Source: an uncultured Alphaproteobacteria bacterium
GTDB lineage: Bacteria; Pseudomonadota; Alphaproteobacteria; CAAGCB01; CAG-977
Assembly: GCA_944393745.1 (NCBI GenBank)
Contig: CALYBD010000003.1
Span: 1-64,000 of the forward strand
DNA length: 64,000 nucleotides
Direction: 5' to 3'
Positions 53,242 to 62,324 of this stretch are shown here, in pieces; positions within the stretch are counted from its first letter, which is position 1, and each line of letters starts with the position of its first letter. The notes below the pieces were generated by a model. The model was not told the DNA's origin. It ran no database searches and worked only from the letters and a program-made list of their open reading frames with translations. Both the position numbers and the translations under genes were made by a program.

Positions 53242-55071
53242 TTATTCCTGATCCAGTTTGGCGGCCTTGTTGGCAGCGCGCTTACGCAGGTTTTCGTCCA
53301 AAATGGCTTTGCGCAACCGGAATGTCTTCGGCGTGACTTCGACCAATTCGTCTTCCTGAATATAGGCCAAGGCTTCTTCCAGGCTCATTTTCTTAGGCGG
53401 GGTCAGCATGACGTTGTCGTCTTTTCCCGCCGCGCGAATATTGGTCAGATGCTTTGTTTTAACCGGATTGACTTCGATATCGTTTGATTTTGTATGTTCG
53501 CCGATAATCATGCCGGCATAGACGTCTACGCCGGGTTCGATAAACATCGGGCCTCTGTCTTCCAGCTTCCACAAAGCGTAAGGAACCGCTTTGCCGTTGT
53601 CGGTCGAAACCATAACGCCGGTTCTGCGGCCGGGAATGGCACCTTTGTACGGCTGGTAGCTGTGGAAAACTTTATTCATGACGCCGGTGCCGCATGTATC
53701 GGTTAAAAATTGAGAATGATAGCCGATTAAACTGCGGGAAGGGGCCAGGAACGTCACGCGCGTCTTGTTGCCGCCGGACGGGCGCATATCGGTCATTTCG
53801 GCGCGGCGTTCGCCCAGTTTTTCGCAAACGGTGCCGACATATTGTTCGTCAACGTCAATGATGACTTCTTCAATCGGTTCCAGTTTTTTGCCCGATACCG
53901 GATCGACCTGCATTAACACGCGCGGACGGCTGATCGAAAGCTCGTAGCCTTCGCGGCGCATTTGTTCGATTAAGATGCCTAACTGCAATTCACCGCGACC
54001 GGCGACTTCGAAAGCGTCAGTCGATTCCGTGCGCGAAATGCGCAAAGCGACATTGCCTTCGGCTTCTTTTTGTAAACGATCCCAAATAACGCGGGAAGTG
54101 ACTTTGTCTCCGTCCTTTCCGGCTAAAGGAGAGGTGTTGATCGAAAAAGTCATGGCCAAAGTCGGCGGATCAATCGGTTGAGCCGGAATGGGAGTGGTGA
54201 CGGATAAATCACATAACGTGTCGGCGACGGTAGCTTTTGCCAGTCCGGCCAAAGCGACAATGTCACCGGCGTGAGCTTCTTCCAATCCGGTGCGTTTCAA
54301 TCCGCGGAAAGCCAGAATTTTGCTGACACGCGCCGTTTCAATCGTTTTGCCGTCCCGTCCGATGGCTTTGATCGTTGAATTAACTTTGACGGATCCCGAA
54401 TGAATCTTGCCCGTTAAAATACGGCCGACGAACGGATCGTTTTCAATGGTCGTGACCAATAAGGAAAACGGCCCGTGCGGATCGCATTTCGGCGGAGGAA
54501 CAAAGTCCATGATCAAATCAAACAACGGCGCGATGGATTCGCGGGGATCTTTGTCAAGATCTTTGACCGCCCAGCCTTCACGTCCGGACGCATAAAGCAC
54601 CGGAAAATCCAACTGTTCGTCCGTTGCGTCCAAAGAAGCAAACAGATCAAAGACTTCCTCATAGACTTCCTGCGGTCTGGCATCGGGACGATCGACTTTA
54701 TTAATAACGACAATCGGTTTCAAACCGATTTTCAAGGCCTTGCTGACAACGAATTTTGTTTGCGGCAAAGGCCCTTCCGCGGCGTCAACCAAAACGATGG
54801 CCGAATCCACCATATCCAAAATCCGTTCGACTTCGCCGCCGAAATCGGCGTGCCCCGGCGTGTCGACAATATTAAAACGCGCGCCTTTCCATTCAACGGA
54901 AGTGCATTTTGCCAAAATCGTAATGCCGCGTTCGCGTTCCAGATCATTGGAATCCAAAGCCCGTTCGGCGACAACCTGATTGTCGCGAAAAGTTCCGCTT
55001 TGACGCAGCATGGTATCGACCAGTGTCGTTTTCCCGTGGTCAACGTGAGCAATAATCGCAATATTACGCAT
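53242..55071 (-). CDS. typA: Ribosome-associated GTPase TypA/BipA
   Basis: Translational GTPase active in ribosome assembly and stress. 609 residues from the ATG at 55071, directly before the conserved [17 protein letters not shown]; the ATG at 55137 would add 22 unlikely residues and sits within the promoter. G motifs: [29 protein letters not shown] and [13 protein letters not shown]-like domains III and V and the TypA-specific C-terminal domain with [21 protein letters not shown] and RKAIL are complete. Confidence 0.97.
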   Translation of the reverse strand: MRNIAIIAHVDHGKTTLVDTMLRQSGTFRDNQVVAERALDSNDLERERGITILAKCTSVEWKGARFNIVDTPGHADFGGEVERILDMVDSAIVLVDAAEGPLPQTKFVVSKALKIGLKPIVVINKVDRPDARPQEVYEEVFDLFASLDATDEQLDFPVLYASGREGWAVKDLDKDPRESIAPLFDLIMDFVPPPKCDPHGPFSLLVTTIENDPFVGRILTGKIHSGSVKVNSTIKAIGRDGKTIETARVSKILAFRGLKRTGLEEAHAGDIVALAGLAKATVADTLCDLSVTTPIPAQPIDPPTLAMTFSINTSPLAGKDGDKVTSRVIWDRLQKEAEGNVALRISRTESTDAFEVAGRGELQLGILIEQMRREGYELSISRPRVLMQVDPVSGKKLEPIEEVIIDVDEQYVGTVCEKLGERRAEMTDMRPSGGNKTRVTFLAPSRSLIGYHSQFLTDTCGTGVMNKVFHSYQPYKGAIPGRRTGVMVSTDNGKAVPYALWKLEDRGPMFIEPGVDVYAGMIIGEHTKSNDIEVNPVKTKHLTNIRAAGKDDNVMLTPPKKMSLEEALAYIQEDELVEVTPKTFRLRKAILDENLRKRAANKAAKLDQE

Positions 55072-55108
55072 GGAAGTTCTTCTTTTATAAAAGTTAAATG
55101 TCATTATG

Positions 55109-55137
55109 CTTTTACGGATTCTCGGGCTTTTTGTCAA
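55109..55137 (-). promoter_or_regulatory. Sigma-70-type promoter of typA
   Basis: On the minus strand TTGACA (55137-55132), a 17-base spacer and TAAAAG (55114-55109), about 38 bases upstream of the chosen typA start. Confidence 0.65.
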
Positions 55138-55224
55138 TTCCCGTTGTTCGGATTTGCCGTGTTTTTTCGTGGATTTTTCTACAGATCTGTCGTACTCTTT
55201 AGAAAAACATTTGAAAGGAATGTC

Positions 55225-55758
55225 ATGAATTTTTTAGCCGCCTCTGTATTAACGATTTTTGCGTTTCCCTGTTTGGCTGAAACGTTGACGGAACAATTTT
55301 TGCGTATGGACGTCAATCAAGACGGTTTTTTATCCGAAAAAGAATTTTCGGACGGTATGCGTGCTACTTCAGAATCAAAAGAATCCGCCGGCGTTTCGGG
55401 ACAGTCGGTGTCTGACGCGGAAAAACAAAAAATTATTGATGAGGCGATTTCCCAGACCAAACAGAATCTGCCGTATAAAATAGACGATTCCACGGTATGG
55501 ACGGACGTTTATGCCCAAAACAACGAAATTCATTATACGTATAAAGTCGAAATGGACACCAGCACTTTATCGCCGGAACAATCCGCTGCACTGAAACCGG
55601 TTTTGGAAAAACAAATCTGTGCAACAATCATGCCGTCCATGTGCGGGGTGGTTAAAGATATTTTTCTGAAAAAAGGAATTCCGCTGGTAACCCATTACAA
55701 CGATAAATCCGGCAATGAACTGGCGTCCTGCCGGCTGACCGAATCCGATTGTCCGTAA
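55225..55758 (+). CDS. Secreted EF-hand protein
   Basis: 177 residues from the ATG at 55225, which has AAGGA nine bases upstream; a longer frame running back to 54475 crosses typA antisense and is spurious. Signal peptide about 1-18 (cleavage after LA). One canonical EF-hand loop, DVNQDGFLSEKE (about 28-39), with Asp, Asn, Asp, Ser and Glu at calcium positions 1, 3, 5, 9 and 12. The remainder (about 75-177) is a beta-rich domain, EIHYTYKVEMD ... THYNDKSGNELASC, with four cysteines. Exported calcium-binding protein of unknown role; convergent with the PfkB gene. Confidence 0.82.
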   Translation: MNFLAASVLTIFAFPCLAETLTEQFLRMDVNQDGFLSEKEFSDGMRATSESKESAGVSGQSVSDAEKQKIIDEAISQTKQNLPYKIDDSTVWTDVYAQNNEIHYTYKVEMDTSTLSPEQSAALKPVLEKQICATIMPSMCGVVKDIFLKKGIPLVTHYNDKSGNELASCRLTESDCP

Positions 55759-55766
55759 AGTGTGAA

Positions 55767-56765
55767 TTACCCGACTTTTTTGGCAATCAGTTCACTGAGC
55801 GAGATTTCGGGTCTGGCCCCGTAATGGGAAATGATTTCCGCCGCGGCCAAAGCCCCCATTTGCAAGCATTCCGATATTGATTTGCCGCGTGCCATTCCCG
55901 TCAGAAAACCGGCGGCAAACAAGTCGCCAGCCCCGGTCGTGTCAATGACACGATTGATCGGTTCGGCGGGAATTTCATACCGTTTTGCGCCGCAAATGGC
56001 CACGGCTCCTTTGGCACCGCGGGTAATGACAACGATTTCGCACAGGTCTTTGCATTTTTCAAAAGCCGTTTCCTCATCATCGGTATCAAACAAGGCTTTG
56101 ATTTCATCTTCGTTGCAAAACAAAATGTCAATGCCGTCTTTGATCAGCTGCAGAAAACTGTCGCGATGACGATTGACACAGAACGGATCGGACAGGGATA
56201 AAGAAACCTTGCGGTTATGTTTATGCGCTAGTTCGACGGCATAGGTCAACGCGTCTTTTGCTTCCGGTCTGTCCCACAGATAGCCTTCCATATAAACGAT
56301 TTTGGTTTGTTTAATCAGTTCTTCGTCAATATCTTTGCGCGATAATTTTGAACACGCCCCCAGATAGGTATTCATTGTCCTTTGGGCATCGGGGCTGACA
56401 ATCACCATACAGCGTGCGGTCGGCCGTTCGTTTTCCAGGCACGGGGTTGTAAAATGAACACCGGATTTTGTGATATCCTGGCGGAAAACTTCGCCCAGTT
56501 TGTCATCGGCGACCTTGCCGATAAAAGCGGGCTTTCCGCCCAAAGCCGCGATTCCGACTGCCGTATTGGCGGCCGACCCTCCGGAACATTCGACGCCGTT
56601 TTCGGCGATGTGTCCGTAAATTTTTTCGGCCAAAGACGCATCAATCAACGTCATCATGCCTTTGGGCATATTATGCTGTGTCAGAAATTCGTCGTCCATA
56701 TTGGCCAGCACGTCAACCATGGCATTGCCGATTGCCACAACGTCAAAACGTGTCAGAGCGTTCAT
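55767..56765 (-). CDS. PfkB-family kinase, adenosine-kinase-like
   Basis: 332 residues of the ribokinase fold. Opening VVAIGNAMVDVLA and GGSAANTAVGIAALGGKPAFIGKV bind the sugar or nucleoside; the anion hole and catalytic Asp are in IDTTGAGDLFAAGFLTGMARG (about 280-300). The N-terminus and the YMEGYLWDRPEA stretch agree with alphaproteobacterial proteins annotated as adenosine kinases; specificity is uncertain, and other sugar kinases of the family remain possible. It starts with GGAGG before the ATG and is divergent from the EI24 gene. Confidence 0.87.
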   Translation of the reverse strand: MNALTRFDVVAIGNAMVDVLANMDDEFLTQHNMPKGMMTLIDASLAEKIYGHIAENGVECSGGSAANTAVGIAALGGKPAFIGKVADDKLGEVFRQDITKSGVHFTTPCLENERPTARCMVIVSPDAQRTMNTYLGACSKLSRKDIDEELIKQTKIVYMEGYLWDRPEAKDALTYAVELAHKHNRKVSLSLSDPFCVNRHRDSFLQLIKDGIDILFCNEDEIKALFDTDDEETAFEKCKDLCEIVVITRGAKGAVAICGAKRYEIPAEPINRVIDTTGAGDLFAAGFLTGMARGKSISECLQMGALAAAEIISHYGARPEISLSELIAKKVG

Positions 56766-56798
56766 ATAAAACCTCCGTCAGGGGTTGCAGATAACGAC

Positions 56799-56826
56799 AG
56801 TATAAAGAAACTTACAATTCAAACAA
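56799..56826 (-). promoter_or_regulatory. Promoter of the PfkB-family kinase gene
   Basis: On the minus strand TTGTTT (56826-56821), a 16-base spacer and TATACT (56804-56799). It overlaps the oppositely directed promoter at 56812-56840. Confidence 0.5.
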
Positions 56827-56840
56827 GACTCTGCTACAAA
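56812..56840 (+). promoter_or_regulatory. Promoter of the EI24-lipoprotein-PAP2 operon
   Basis: TTACAA (56812-56817), a 17-base spacer and TACAAA (56835-56840), 30 bases before the EI24 start codon. Confidence 0.5.
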
Positions 56841-56870
56841 ATTAAATGATTTTTTTTCGGAGATAAAGCC

Positions 56871-57551
56871 ATGCTGTCAGAATTAAAGGAAGCTTTTAAA
56901 GATGTTTTTTCTAAACAAATCAGAGGGTTAATATGGCTTACGGCATTAACGACTCTGCTGGTTTTTATCGTTCTTTTTGGTTTGTTTGTTTTTGCCATGT
57001 CGTTTTTTGAACTGGCCGAGTATCCGTGGTTGGAAAAAACGCTGGAAGTCCTTGGATATGTATTGTTTTTTATTATGTCTCTTATGCTTTTTCCGGCGGT
57101 GGCAACGTTTGTGTCCGGCTTTTTTATCGATTCGGTCGTTGATCGGACCGCGAAAAAAAACAATATTTCGAATTTAAGAGCGGTTCCTTTGTCCGAAAGC
57201 CTTGTGTTGTCGGGAGTCGGAGCCTTTAAAGGAGTTTCGTTGTCGGCGCTGTTGATTCCTGTTTCGCTGACGGTGGGGCTGATTCCTTTTGTCAACATGG
57301 TGCCGATTGTTCTATATTATGTGTTAAACGGTCGGCTGTTGGCCAGGGAATATTTTTATGCCGTTGCGTTGCGTTATGCCGCGAAAAACGACGCCGATGA
57401 AATATTTGACCGATATGCCGGATATTGGACAAAGGGAGGAATTATTATTGCTGTTTTGATGACCGTGCCGGTGATTAATGTTATTTCTCCGCTGATAGCC
57501 ATGTCTTTTATGCAGCGGTTGTTTTTAAAGAAACAACAGGATTCGAAATGA
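56871..57551 (+). CDS. EI24-domain membrane protein (CysZ-like)
   Basis: 226 residues with four to six membrane helices (about 19-47, 62-90, 122-150 and 180-210). EI24-family features are the FFIDSVVDRTAKKN stretch after the second helix pair and GRLLAREYFYAVALR in the middle. CysZ, the best-known bacterial member, moves sulfate; alphaproteobacterial forms have no proven substrate. The start codon of the lipoprotein gene overlaps its stop by four bases (ATGA). Confidence 0.85.
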   Translation: MLSELKEAFKDVFSKQIRGLIWLTALTTLLVFIVLFGLFVFAMSFFELAEYPWLEKTLEVLGYVLFFIMSLMLFPAVATFVSGFFIDSVVDRTAKKNNISNLRAVPLSESLVLSGVGAFKGVSLSALLIPVSLTVGLIPFVNMVPIVLYYVLNGRLLAREYFYAVALRYAAKNDADEIFDRYAGYWTKGGIIIAVLMTVPVINVISPLIAMSFMQRLFLKKQQDSK

Positions 57552-57919
57552 AAAAAGTTTTTTTGATGTTTATGTTTTGTTTTTTGGCGGGATGTGCGCG
57601 CGTTCCCAAAGAATTGCCTGTCGTTGCCGCGGAAAATAACGCGTCCGTTTCGGATTCGGCAAAGCGATCCGGACGAAAAGATCCGTTGTTAAAGTCGGAT
57701 TATGTTTTGCGGATTTTGGGACAGCCGACACTGAAACGCCGCGAACCGCCGTCCGAAGTCTGGGTTTACACACAAACAGGCTGCGTTTTGTTTATTTATA
57801 TGAATGATTTGGACGACGGTTCGGCTTTGGTGCGGCATATGGAAATCGGTACGCCGTCTTTTCATGCAAAACAAAAAGATTCTCTGTCGTGTCTGAAAAC
57901 GGCAGCCAAATTAAGATGA
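57548..57919 (+). CDS. Small lipoprotein, alphaproteobacterial family
   Basis: 123 residues. Signal peptide with lipobox FLAGC (Cys16). The rest is compact, with LGQPTLKRREPPSEVWVYTQTGCVLFIYM, a pattern I know from small alphaproteobacterial lipoproteins with a BamE-like G-x-P and ExW.Y core, and a second Cys pair (TGC, SLSC). No function assigned. It is coupled to the EI24 gene upstream and to the PAP2 gene downstream by ATGA overlaps. Confidence 0.75.
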   Translation: MKKVFLMFMFCFLAGCARVPKELPVVAAENNASVSDSAKRSGRKDPLLKSDYVLRILGQPTLKRREPPSEVWVYTQTGCVLFIYMNDLDDGSALVRHMEIGTPSFHAKQKDSLSCLKTAAKLR

Positions 57920-58449
57920 TTGAAACAATTTTGCAGGCGGACAAAGCCGTTTTGGAGTATATCCAAACGCTGCATTCGGATTTTTTGAATGTGTTTATGC
58001 CGGCGGTGACGTCTTTGGGGGACGCGGGTGTATTTTGGCTGACATGGGCAACGTTATTGTGTTTCTTTCCGAAAACCAGAAAAACAGGTATTTTAATGGT
58101 GGCGGCGTTAAGCGTGACTTTTGTCGTCAGTACATTGGGACTGAAGAATTTGTTTGAACGTTTGCGGCCGTGTGCACAGTTTCCGAAAGAATTCTTTTTT
58201 ATTTGTCCGTCCGGTTTTTCGTTTCCGTCGGGACATTCGATTTCGTCTTTTGCCGCAGCCGGCGTGTTATTTTTCAGACACGAAAAAGGAGGTCTTGTCG
58301 CATTAATTCTGGCGGCAATGATTGCTTTTTCAAGAACGTATCTGTATGTTCATTTCCCGCTGGATATTTTAATCGGCAGCCTGCTGGGCGTGGGATCTGC
58401 CTATTTGATCGTTCGCTGCTGCGGAACACAAAAAAAGGCAGAGCCTTAA
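57916..58449 (+). CDS. PAP2-family lipid phosphatase
   Basis: 177 residues from the ATG at 57916, set by its overlap with the lipoprotein stop (ATGA). About six membrane helices. The three PAP2 motifs are complete: KNLFERLRP (C1), PSGHS (C2) and SRTYLYVHFPLD (C3), with the catalytic His in each of the last two. Likely dephosphorylates a lipid such as undecaprenyl pyrophosphate, phosphatidate or phosphatidylglycerophosphate in the inner membrane. Its stop codon lies in the loop of the terminator shared with trxA. Confidence 0.9.
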   Translation: MIETILQADKAVLEYIQTLHSDFLNVFMPAVTSLGDAGVFWLTWATLLCFFPKTRKTGILMVAALSVTFVVSTLGLKNLFERLRPCAQFPKEFFFICPSGFSFPSGHSISSFAAAGVLFFRHEKGGLVALILAAMIAFSRTYLYVHFPLDILIGSLLGVGSAYLIVRCCGTQKKAEP

Positions 58450-58459
58450 CTCTGCCTTT
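58434..58459. terminator. Bidirectional terminator between PAP2 gene and trxA
   Basis: AAAGGCAGAG and CTCTGCCTTT form a perfect 10-base-pair stem with a six-base loop (CCTTAA) and A/T flanks. It sits between convergent genes and includes the PAP2 stop codon. Confidence 0.85.
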
Positions 58460-58467
58460 CAAGGACT

Positions 58468-58785
58468 TTATGATAATTGTTCGTTGATCCAGGCGGACAG
58501 TTTTGATTTTGTCATGGCGCCCGAATGTGTTGCAACGGCTTCGCCGTTTTTGAACATAATCAGTGTCGGAATGCCGCGGACGCCGAAATTTGTCGGTGTT
58601 TCGGGCGAATCGTCAATATTCATTTTGACGACTTTTAATTTATCGCCCAATTCGGCCGCGACTTCTTCCAAAACGGGGCTTAACTGCCGGCACGGAGAAC
58701 ACCATTCGGCAAAAAAGTCAACCAGCACGGGCACGCCTGAATTTTTTATTTCATCGGCAAATTCATTGTCTTTGATTGTTTTCAT
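58468..58785 (-). CDS. trxA: Thioredoxin
   Basis: 105-residue cytosolic dithiol reductase. The start at 58785 has AAGGAAG upstream; longer in-frame starts reach into the addA spacer. Active site WCSPC (residues about 29-33) in VDFFAEWCSPCRQLSP, one change from the usual WCGPC; cis-Pro in GIPTLIMFKNG. It follows addA by 58 bases, the addB-addA-trxA order found in many alphaproteobacteria. Confidence 0.96.
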   Translation of the reverse strand: MKTIKDNEFADEIKNSGVPVLVDFFAEWCSPCRQLSPVLEEVAAELGDKLKVVKMNIDDSPETPTNFGVRGIPTLIMFKNGEAVATHSGAMTKSKLSAWINEQLS

Positions 58786-58843
58786 GTTGTCTTCCTTTCT
58801 GTATAAAAACGTACAGCCTTTATAAAAGGCTTTAAAAAAACGG

Positions 58844-61800
58844 TCAATACTCCATTGTATCACAAACCAGTGACGTGATCTCGGTTAATTTCGGGGCTTC
58901 GGTCCACAGCAAAAAGCATCTGATTTTTTTGCCGGGATATATTCTTGCAATTAAATCCTTATAGGCCGTCATTTGCCGGATATAAGCCGGCGGCGTTTCC
59001 TGAATGTTCTGCGGAATAAGGCGGCCGGATTTGTAATCGATCAGATGTACTTCGTTTTCAAAGACGGCCAACCGATCGATTTTTGCATTGATGATACGTT
59101 CGCCGATAATGCCGGATACGGGGACTTCCGCCAAAGATTCCGGACCGAATAATCCGGCCGTTTGCGGATTTTCAAGCAAAGACAAGACGCTGTCGATCAA
59201 AGAGTTTTTTTCTTCATCAGACAGTCCTACGGCTTGCAAAGCCGCCAGCTTTCGGGCATTGATTTTACGCAGTCGGGGCGGGTACTGCGGCAGAATTTCC
59301 AGCAAAGTGTGGATCAATAAACCTTTTTTAACGGCTTTTTGCCGGCCTTGCGACAATGGGGATAATACGGACGGTTCCGCAATATCCGGCTTTGACGGAA
59401 CCAGAGGCCGCGGCGGCACGGGTTCGGCCGGCGGCAGCTGCGTTATCCAGTCGGGCAGAACGGTGTCGGGCGGCCGATCTGATTTTTCTTCGAATTTTTT
59501 CGGCGGTTCTTCCTGTCGGCAGGTCAGACGCAAAACGGGTTCGTCAAACAGGTCTGTTTGCACTTCTTGTGCCGCATAGCAATCGGATCCGTCGGCGTTT
59601 TTGATATTTAAGGATTCTTTGACCAGTTCATACCAGTTGCCGTGAGCATTCCTTGTCGTGTCCCAGCCCGTGATGTACAATCTGTCGGCGGCGCGTGTCA
59701 GGGCGACATAAAGCAAACGGTTATATTCGTCGTTACTTTTTTCTTTTAATTTTTTGATTTCATTTTCAATGAGATCGTTATTGTATTCTGCTTTGGGCGC
59801 CCACAGCATGATTTCACCGTTTTGATCCGCCGGCCAGTATGTTTTTGATTTCTGGACGGGCAATTGACGTGTATCGGGCAGAAAAACAATCGGTGCCTGC
59901 AGGCCTTTGGCGGCATGCACGGTCATGATGCGCACGGCGTCAAAGGATTGTTCGGGATCGCGTTTGATTTCCACATCGTTTTGGCGCAGATGGTTTAAAA
60001 AGTTCTGTAAAGAAGGCGGTTCCGCGGAATCGTAATGCAAAGCGAGGGACATAAATTCGTCCAAAGCGTCCAAGGCCTGCACGCCCAAGCGCGAAACAAA
60101 AGCTTTTTGTCGTCCCAGCGGCCCCAAAATATAGGCGTAAAGTTCATAAGGACGCATTTTATCAACGCGAGCCAGCAGATCTTTTAAAAACAAATACGCC
60201 TTGCCCAAAGCGGTGTCCGGTTTGTCTTCGTACGTTTTTAACCGGTCAAATAAAGACAGTTCGCCGCGTTTATAGGCCAGGCTGAACAGATCGTCTTCGG
60301 AAATACCGTCCAGGGGTATATTTTTCTCTGATGCTTTTTGCAGATCGGCTGCGGATAAATCTTTGGCTGAAATGCCGCATAAAGGGGAACGCAAAACGGT
60401 AGCCAACGCCAAATCATCTTCGGGCAGCAACAGGAAATCCCCCAGAACCATTAAATCCTTTACGGCAATGTGGGACGTGATTTTTAATCTGTCAACACCG
60501 CAGATCGGCACGCCGAGTGTTTTTAATTCCCGCGATAAATCGTCAATAAAAGTATTGCGCCGGCGCACTAAAATTAAAATATCTCCCGGTCGGATCGGTC
60601 TGTTTTCGGATTCCAAGTGTTCTTCGGAAAAGACCATATCGGCAATTTTTTTTGCGATTTTTCGCGCCAGACGGGCGGACGGCGTTTCGGAATAAACGCG
60701 TTCAACCGGCTTTGTAAAAGGTCGCTGCGTATCATTTTTTTGCGGTTTTTCCGTCGGCCATATTTCAACCAGTCCGGCCTGTTTTTTGCGCCAGGATAAA
60801 TGAGCGGCATTTTCGTCTGGATCAACAACGCCCCGTCGCGCCGGATCAAAGCGCAGAACAAAATTGACAACGTCAATAACGGCTCGGACGGATCTGAAAG
60901 AAATATACATCGGTACGTCATTCCATTTTTTGCCGGCATTGAGGGCTCGTGTTTTAAAAAAAGTGCGCATTTTTTCAAATTCTTCGGGAACGGCGCCCTG
61001 AAAACTGAAAATCGATTGTTTTTTGTCTCCGACGGCAAAGACGGTTCTGTTTTGCGTGCGCATACTGCTGCCGGCAAAAAATTCTTCGGCCAGTGCTTTG
61101 ATGACGGCCCATTGATCGGGGCTGGTGTCTTGTGCTTCGTCCACCAAAATATGATCAATGCCGCCGTCCAGCTTGAACAACACCCAGGCTGCCGCGCCGG
61201 ATTTTTCCAAAAGAGCACGAGCCTTTGCGATCAGATCGTCATAATCCATGATGCAACGTTCGTTTTTTAAAACCGTGTATTCGTCCAAAATGGCACCGGC
61301 AAGTTCAAATAAAGCCAGCGAAAAACGCTCTGTCGCAACGGAAGTCAGCTGCTTTTGCAACAATTCGGCTTTTTGTGCTTCGGCTGTCATGGCGGGCAGG
61401 GCGGCTTCGGATTCTTTGCAGCAGAGCTGTTTGCGTATTTCATTTTCCGTCGTTAAAAATACCGAAAGGTATTCGGACAGCAGGAAAAGCCGTTCTTTTT
61501 CGGAAGCATTTAGAAAATCTTCCATTTTCGGGACTTTTTCCGTATCCGTTTTTTTCTTTGAAACGCCTAAAACGGCGACGGCCAAGCGCAGTTCGTCTTC
61601 TCGTGCTTTTGTTAAACGGCAAAAGTCTGTTTTTAAAGAGTCTTCCGTGCAGCCCTGCGGCAAGTTTAAAGCTGTTTCATAGGCATTTATTAATTCCGAA
61701 CGGGAACTAAAACGGGTTTTGATCCGTTGAACGGCCGGCAAATGTGTCGTAATTTCTTTTAAAACGTCTAAAAAGTTATCTTCCGTCGTAACGGCGGCGA

Positions 61801-62323
61801 TCGTTTCCAGACAAGATTCGAAACGACTCTGTCCTAAAATTTTATTTCGAGCCTGTTCGATTAATTCGGTGGCGCCGCGTTCGTCCAAAACCTCAAACTG
61901 CGGAGAAACGCCGGCTTCCAACGGAAAACGTTTTAACAAAGATTGGCAAAAACCGTGCAGCGTTGTTACCTTTAATCCGCCGGCCGTATCCAATAACCGC
62001 GCAAACAACCGCCTTGCCCGCGCGATCATATCCGAATCGGGCGGGGTGTCGTGCAGTTCCGTTAATTCTGTTATCAGCAGGCTTTCTTCTTCGGCCGCCC
62101 ATTGTGCCAGCCGTTCGGCAATTTTGTTGGCCATCTGTGCTGCTGCCGTGCGTGTAAACGTCAGGCACAGAATTTTTTCGGGCGGCGTGCCCGTCAGCAT
62201 CAGATTCAATACCCGATCGGAAAGAACTTTTGTCTTGCCCGATCCGGCCGAAGCCGCCACCCAGGCCGATTCAAAAGGATTGGCCGCCAAACGCTGTAAA
62301 ACATTCGGATCCGTCGAAGTCAT
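58844..62323 (-). CDS. addA: ATP-dependent helicase/nuclease subunit AddA
   Basis: Helicase-nuclease partner of AddB, which processes double-strand ends for RecA. 1159 residues from the ATG at 62323, which has AGGAGG before it. UvrD/Rep helicase motifs: WVAASAGSGKTKVLSDRVLN (about 20-39), LTFTRTAAAQMA, HILVDEAQDTSPDQW, GDKKQSIFSFQGA, MTVHAAKGLQAPIVFLPD and LYVALTRAADRLYITG. The C-terminal PD-(D/E)XK nuclease has HLIDYKSGRL. Overlaps addB by two or more bases at its start codon. Confidence 0.96.
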   Translation of the reverse strand: MTSTDPNVLQRLAANPFESAWVAASAGSGKTKVLSDRVLNLMLTGTPPEKILCLTFTRTAAAQMANKIAERLAQWAAEEESLLITELTELHDTPPDSDMIARARRLFARLLDTAGGLKVTTLHGFCQSLLKRFPLEAGVSPQFEVLDERGATELIEQARNKILGQSRFESCLETIAAVTTEDNFLDVLKEITTHLPAVQRIKTRFSSRSELINAYETALNLPQGCTEDSLKTDFCRLTKAREDELRLAVAVLGVSKKKTDTEKVPKMEDFLNASEKERLFLLSEYLSVFLTTENEIRKQLCCKESEAALPAMTAEAQKAELLQKQLTSVATERFSLALFELAGAILDEYTVLKNERCIMDYDDLIAKARALLEKSGAAAWVLFKLDGGIDHILVDEAQDTSPDQWAVIKALAEEFFAGSSMRTQNRTVFAVGDKKQSIFSFQGAVPEEFEKMRTFFKTRALNAGKKWNDVPMYISFRSVRAVIDVVNFVLRFDPARRGVVDPDENAAHLSWRKKQAGLVEIWPTEKPQKNDTQRPFTKPVERVYSETPSARLARKIAKKIADMVFSEEHLESENRPIRPGDILILVRRRNTFIDDLSRELKTLGVPICGVDRLKITSHIAVKDLMVLGDFLLLPEDDLALATVLRSPLCGISAKDLSAADLQKASEKNIPLDGISEDDLFSLAYKRGELSLFDRLKTYEDKPDTALGKAYLFLKDLLARVDKMRPYELYAYILGPLGRQKAFVSRLGVQALDALDEFMSLALHYDSAEPPSLQNFLNHLRQNDVEIKRDPEQSFDAVRIMTVHAAKGLQAPIVFLPDTRQLPVQKSKTYWPADQNGEIMLWAPKAEYNNDLIENEIKKLKEKSNDEYNRLLYVALTRAADRLYITGWDTTRNAHGNWYELVKESLNIKNADGSDCYAAQEVQTDLFDEPVLRLTCRQEEPPKKFEEKSDRPPDTVLPDWITQLPPAEPVPPRPLVPSKPDIAEPSVLSPLSQGRQKAVKKGLLIHTLLEILPQYPPRLRKINARKLAALQAVGLSDEEKNSLIDSVLSLLENPQTAGLFGPESLAEVPVSGIIGERIINAKIDRLAVFENEVHLIDYKSGRLIPQNIQETPPAYIRQMTAYKDLIARIYPGKKIRCFLLWTEAPKLTEITSLVCDTMEY

Positions 62324-62324
62324 G

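Noticed and set aside
54475-55224. Upstream extension of the EF-hand gene
   Set aside because: It runs antisense through typA; the ATG at 55225 has a good ribosome-binding site and starts a signal peptide.
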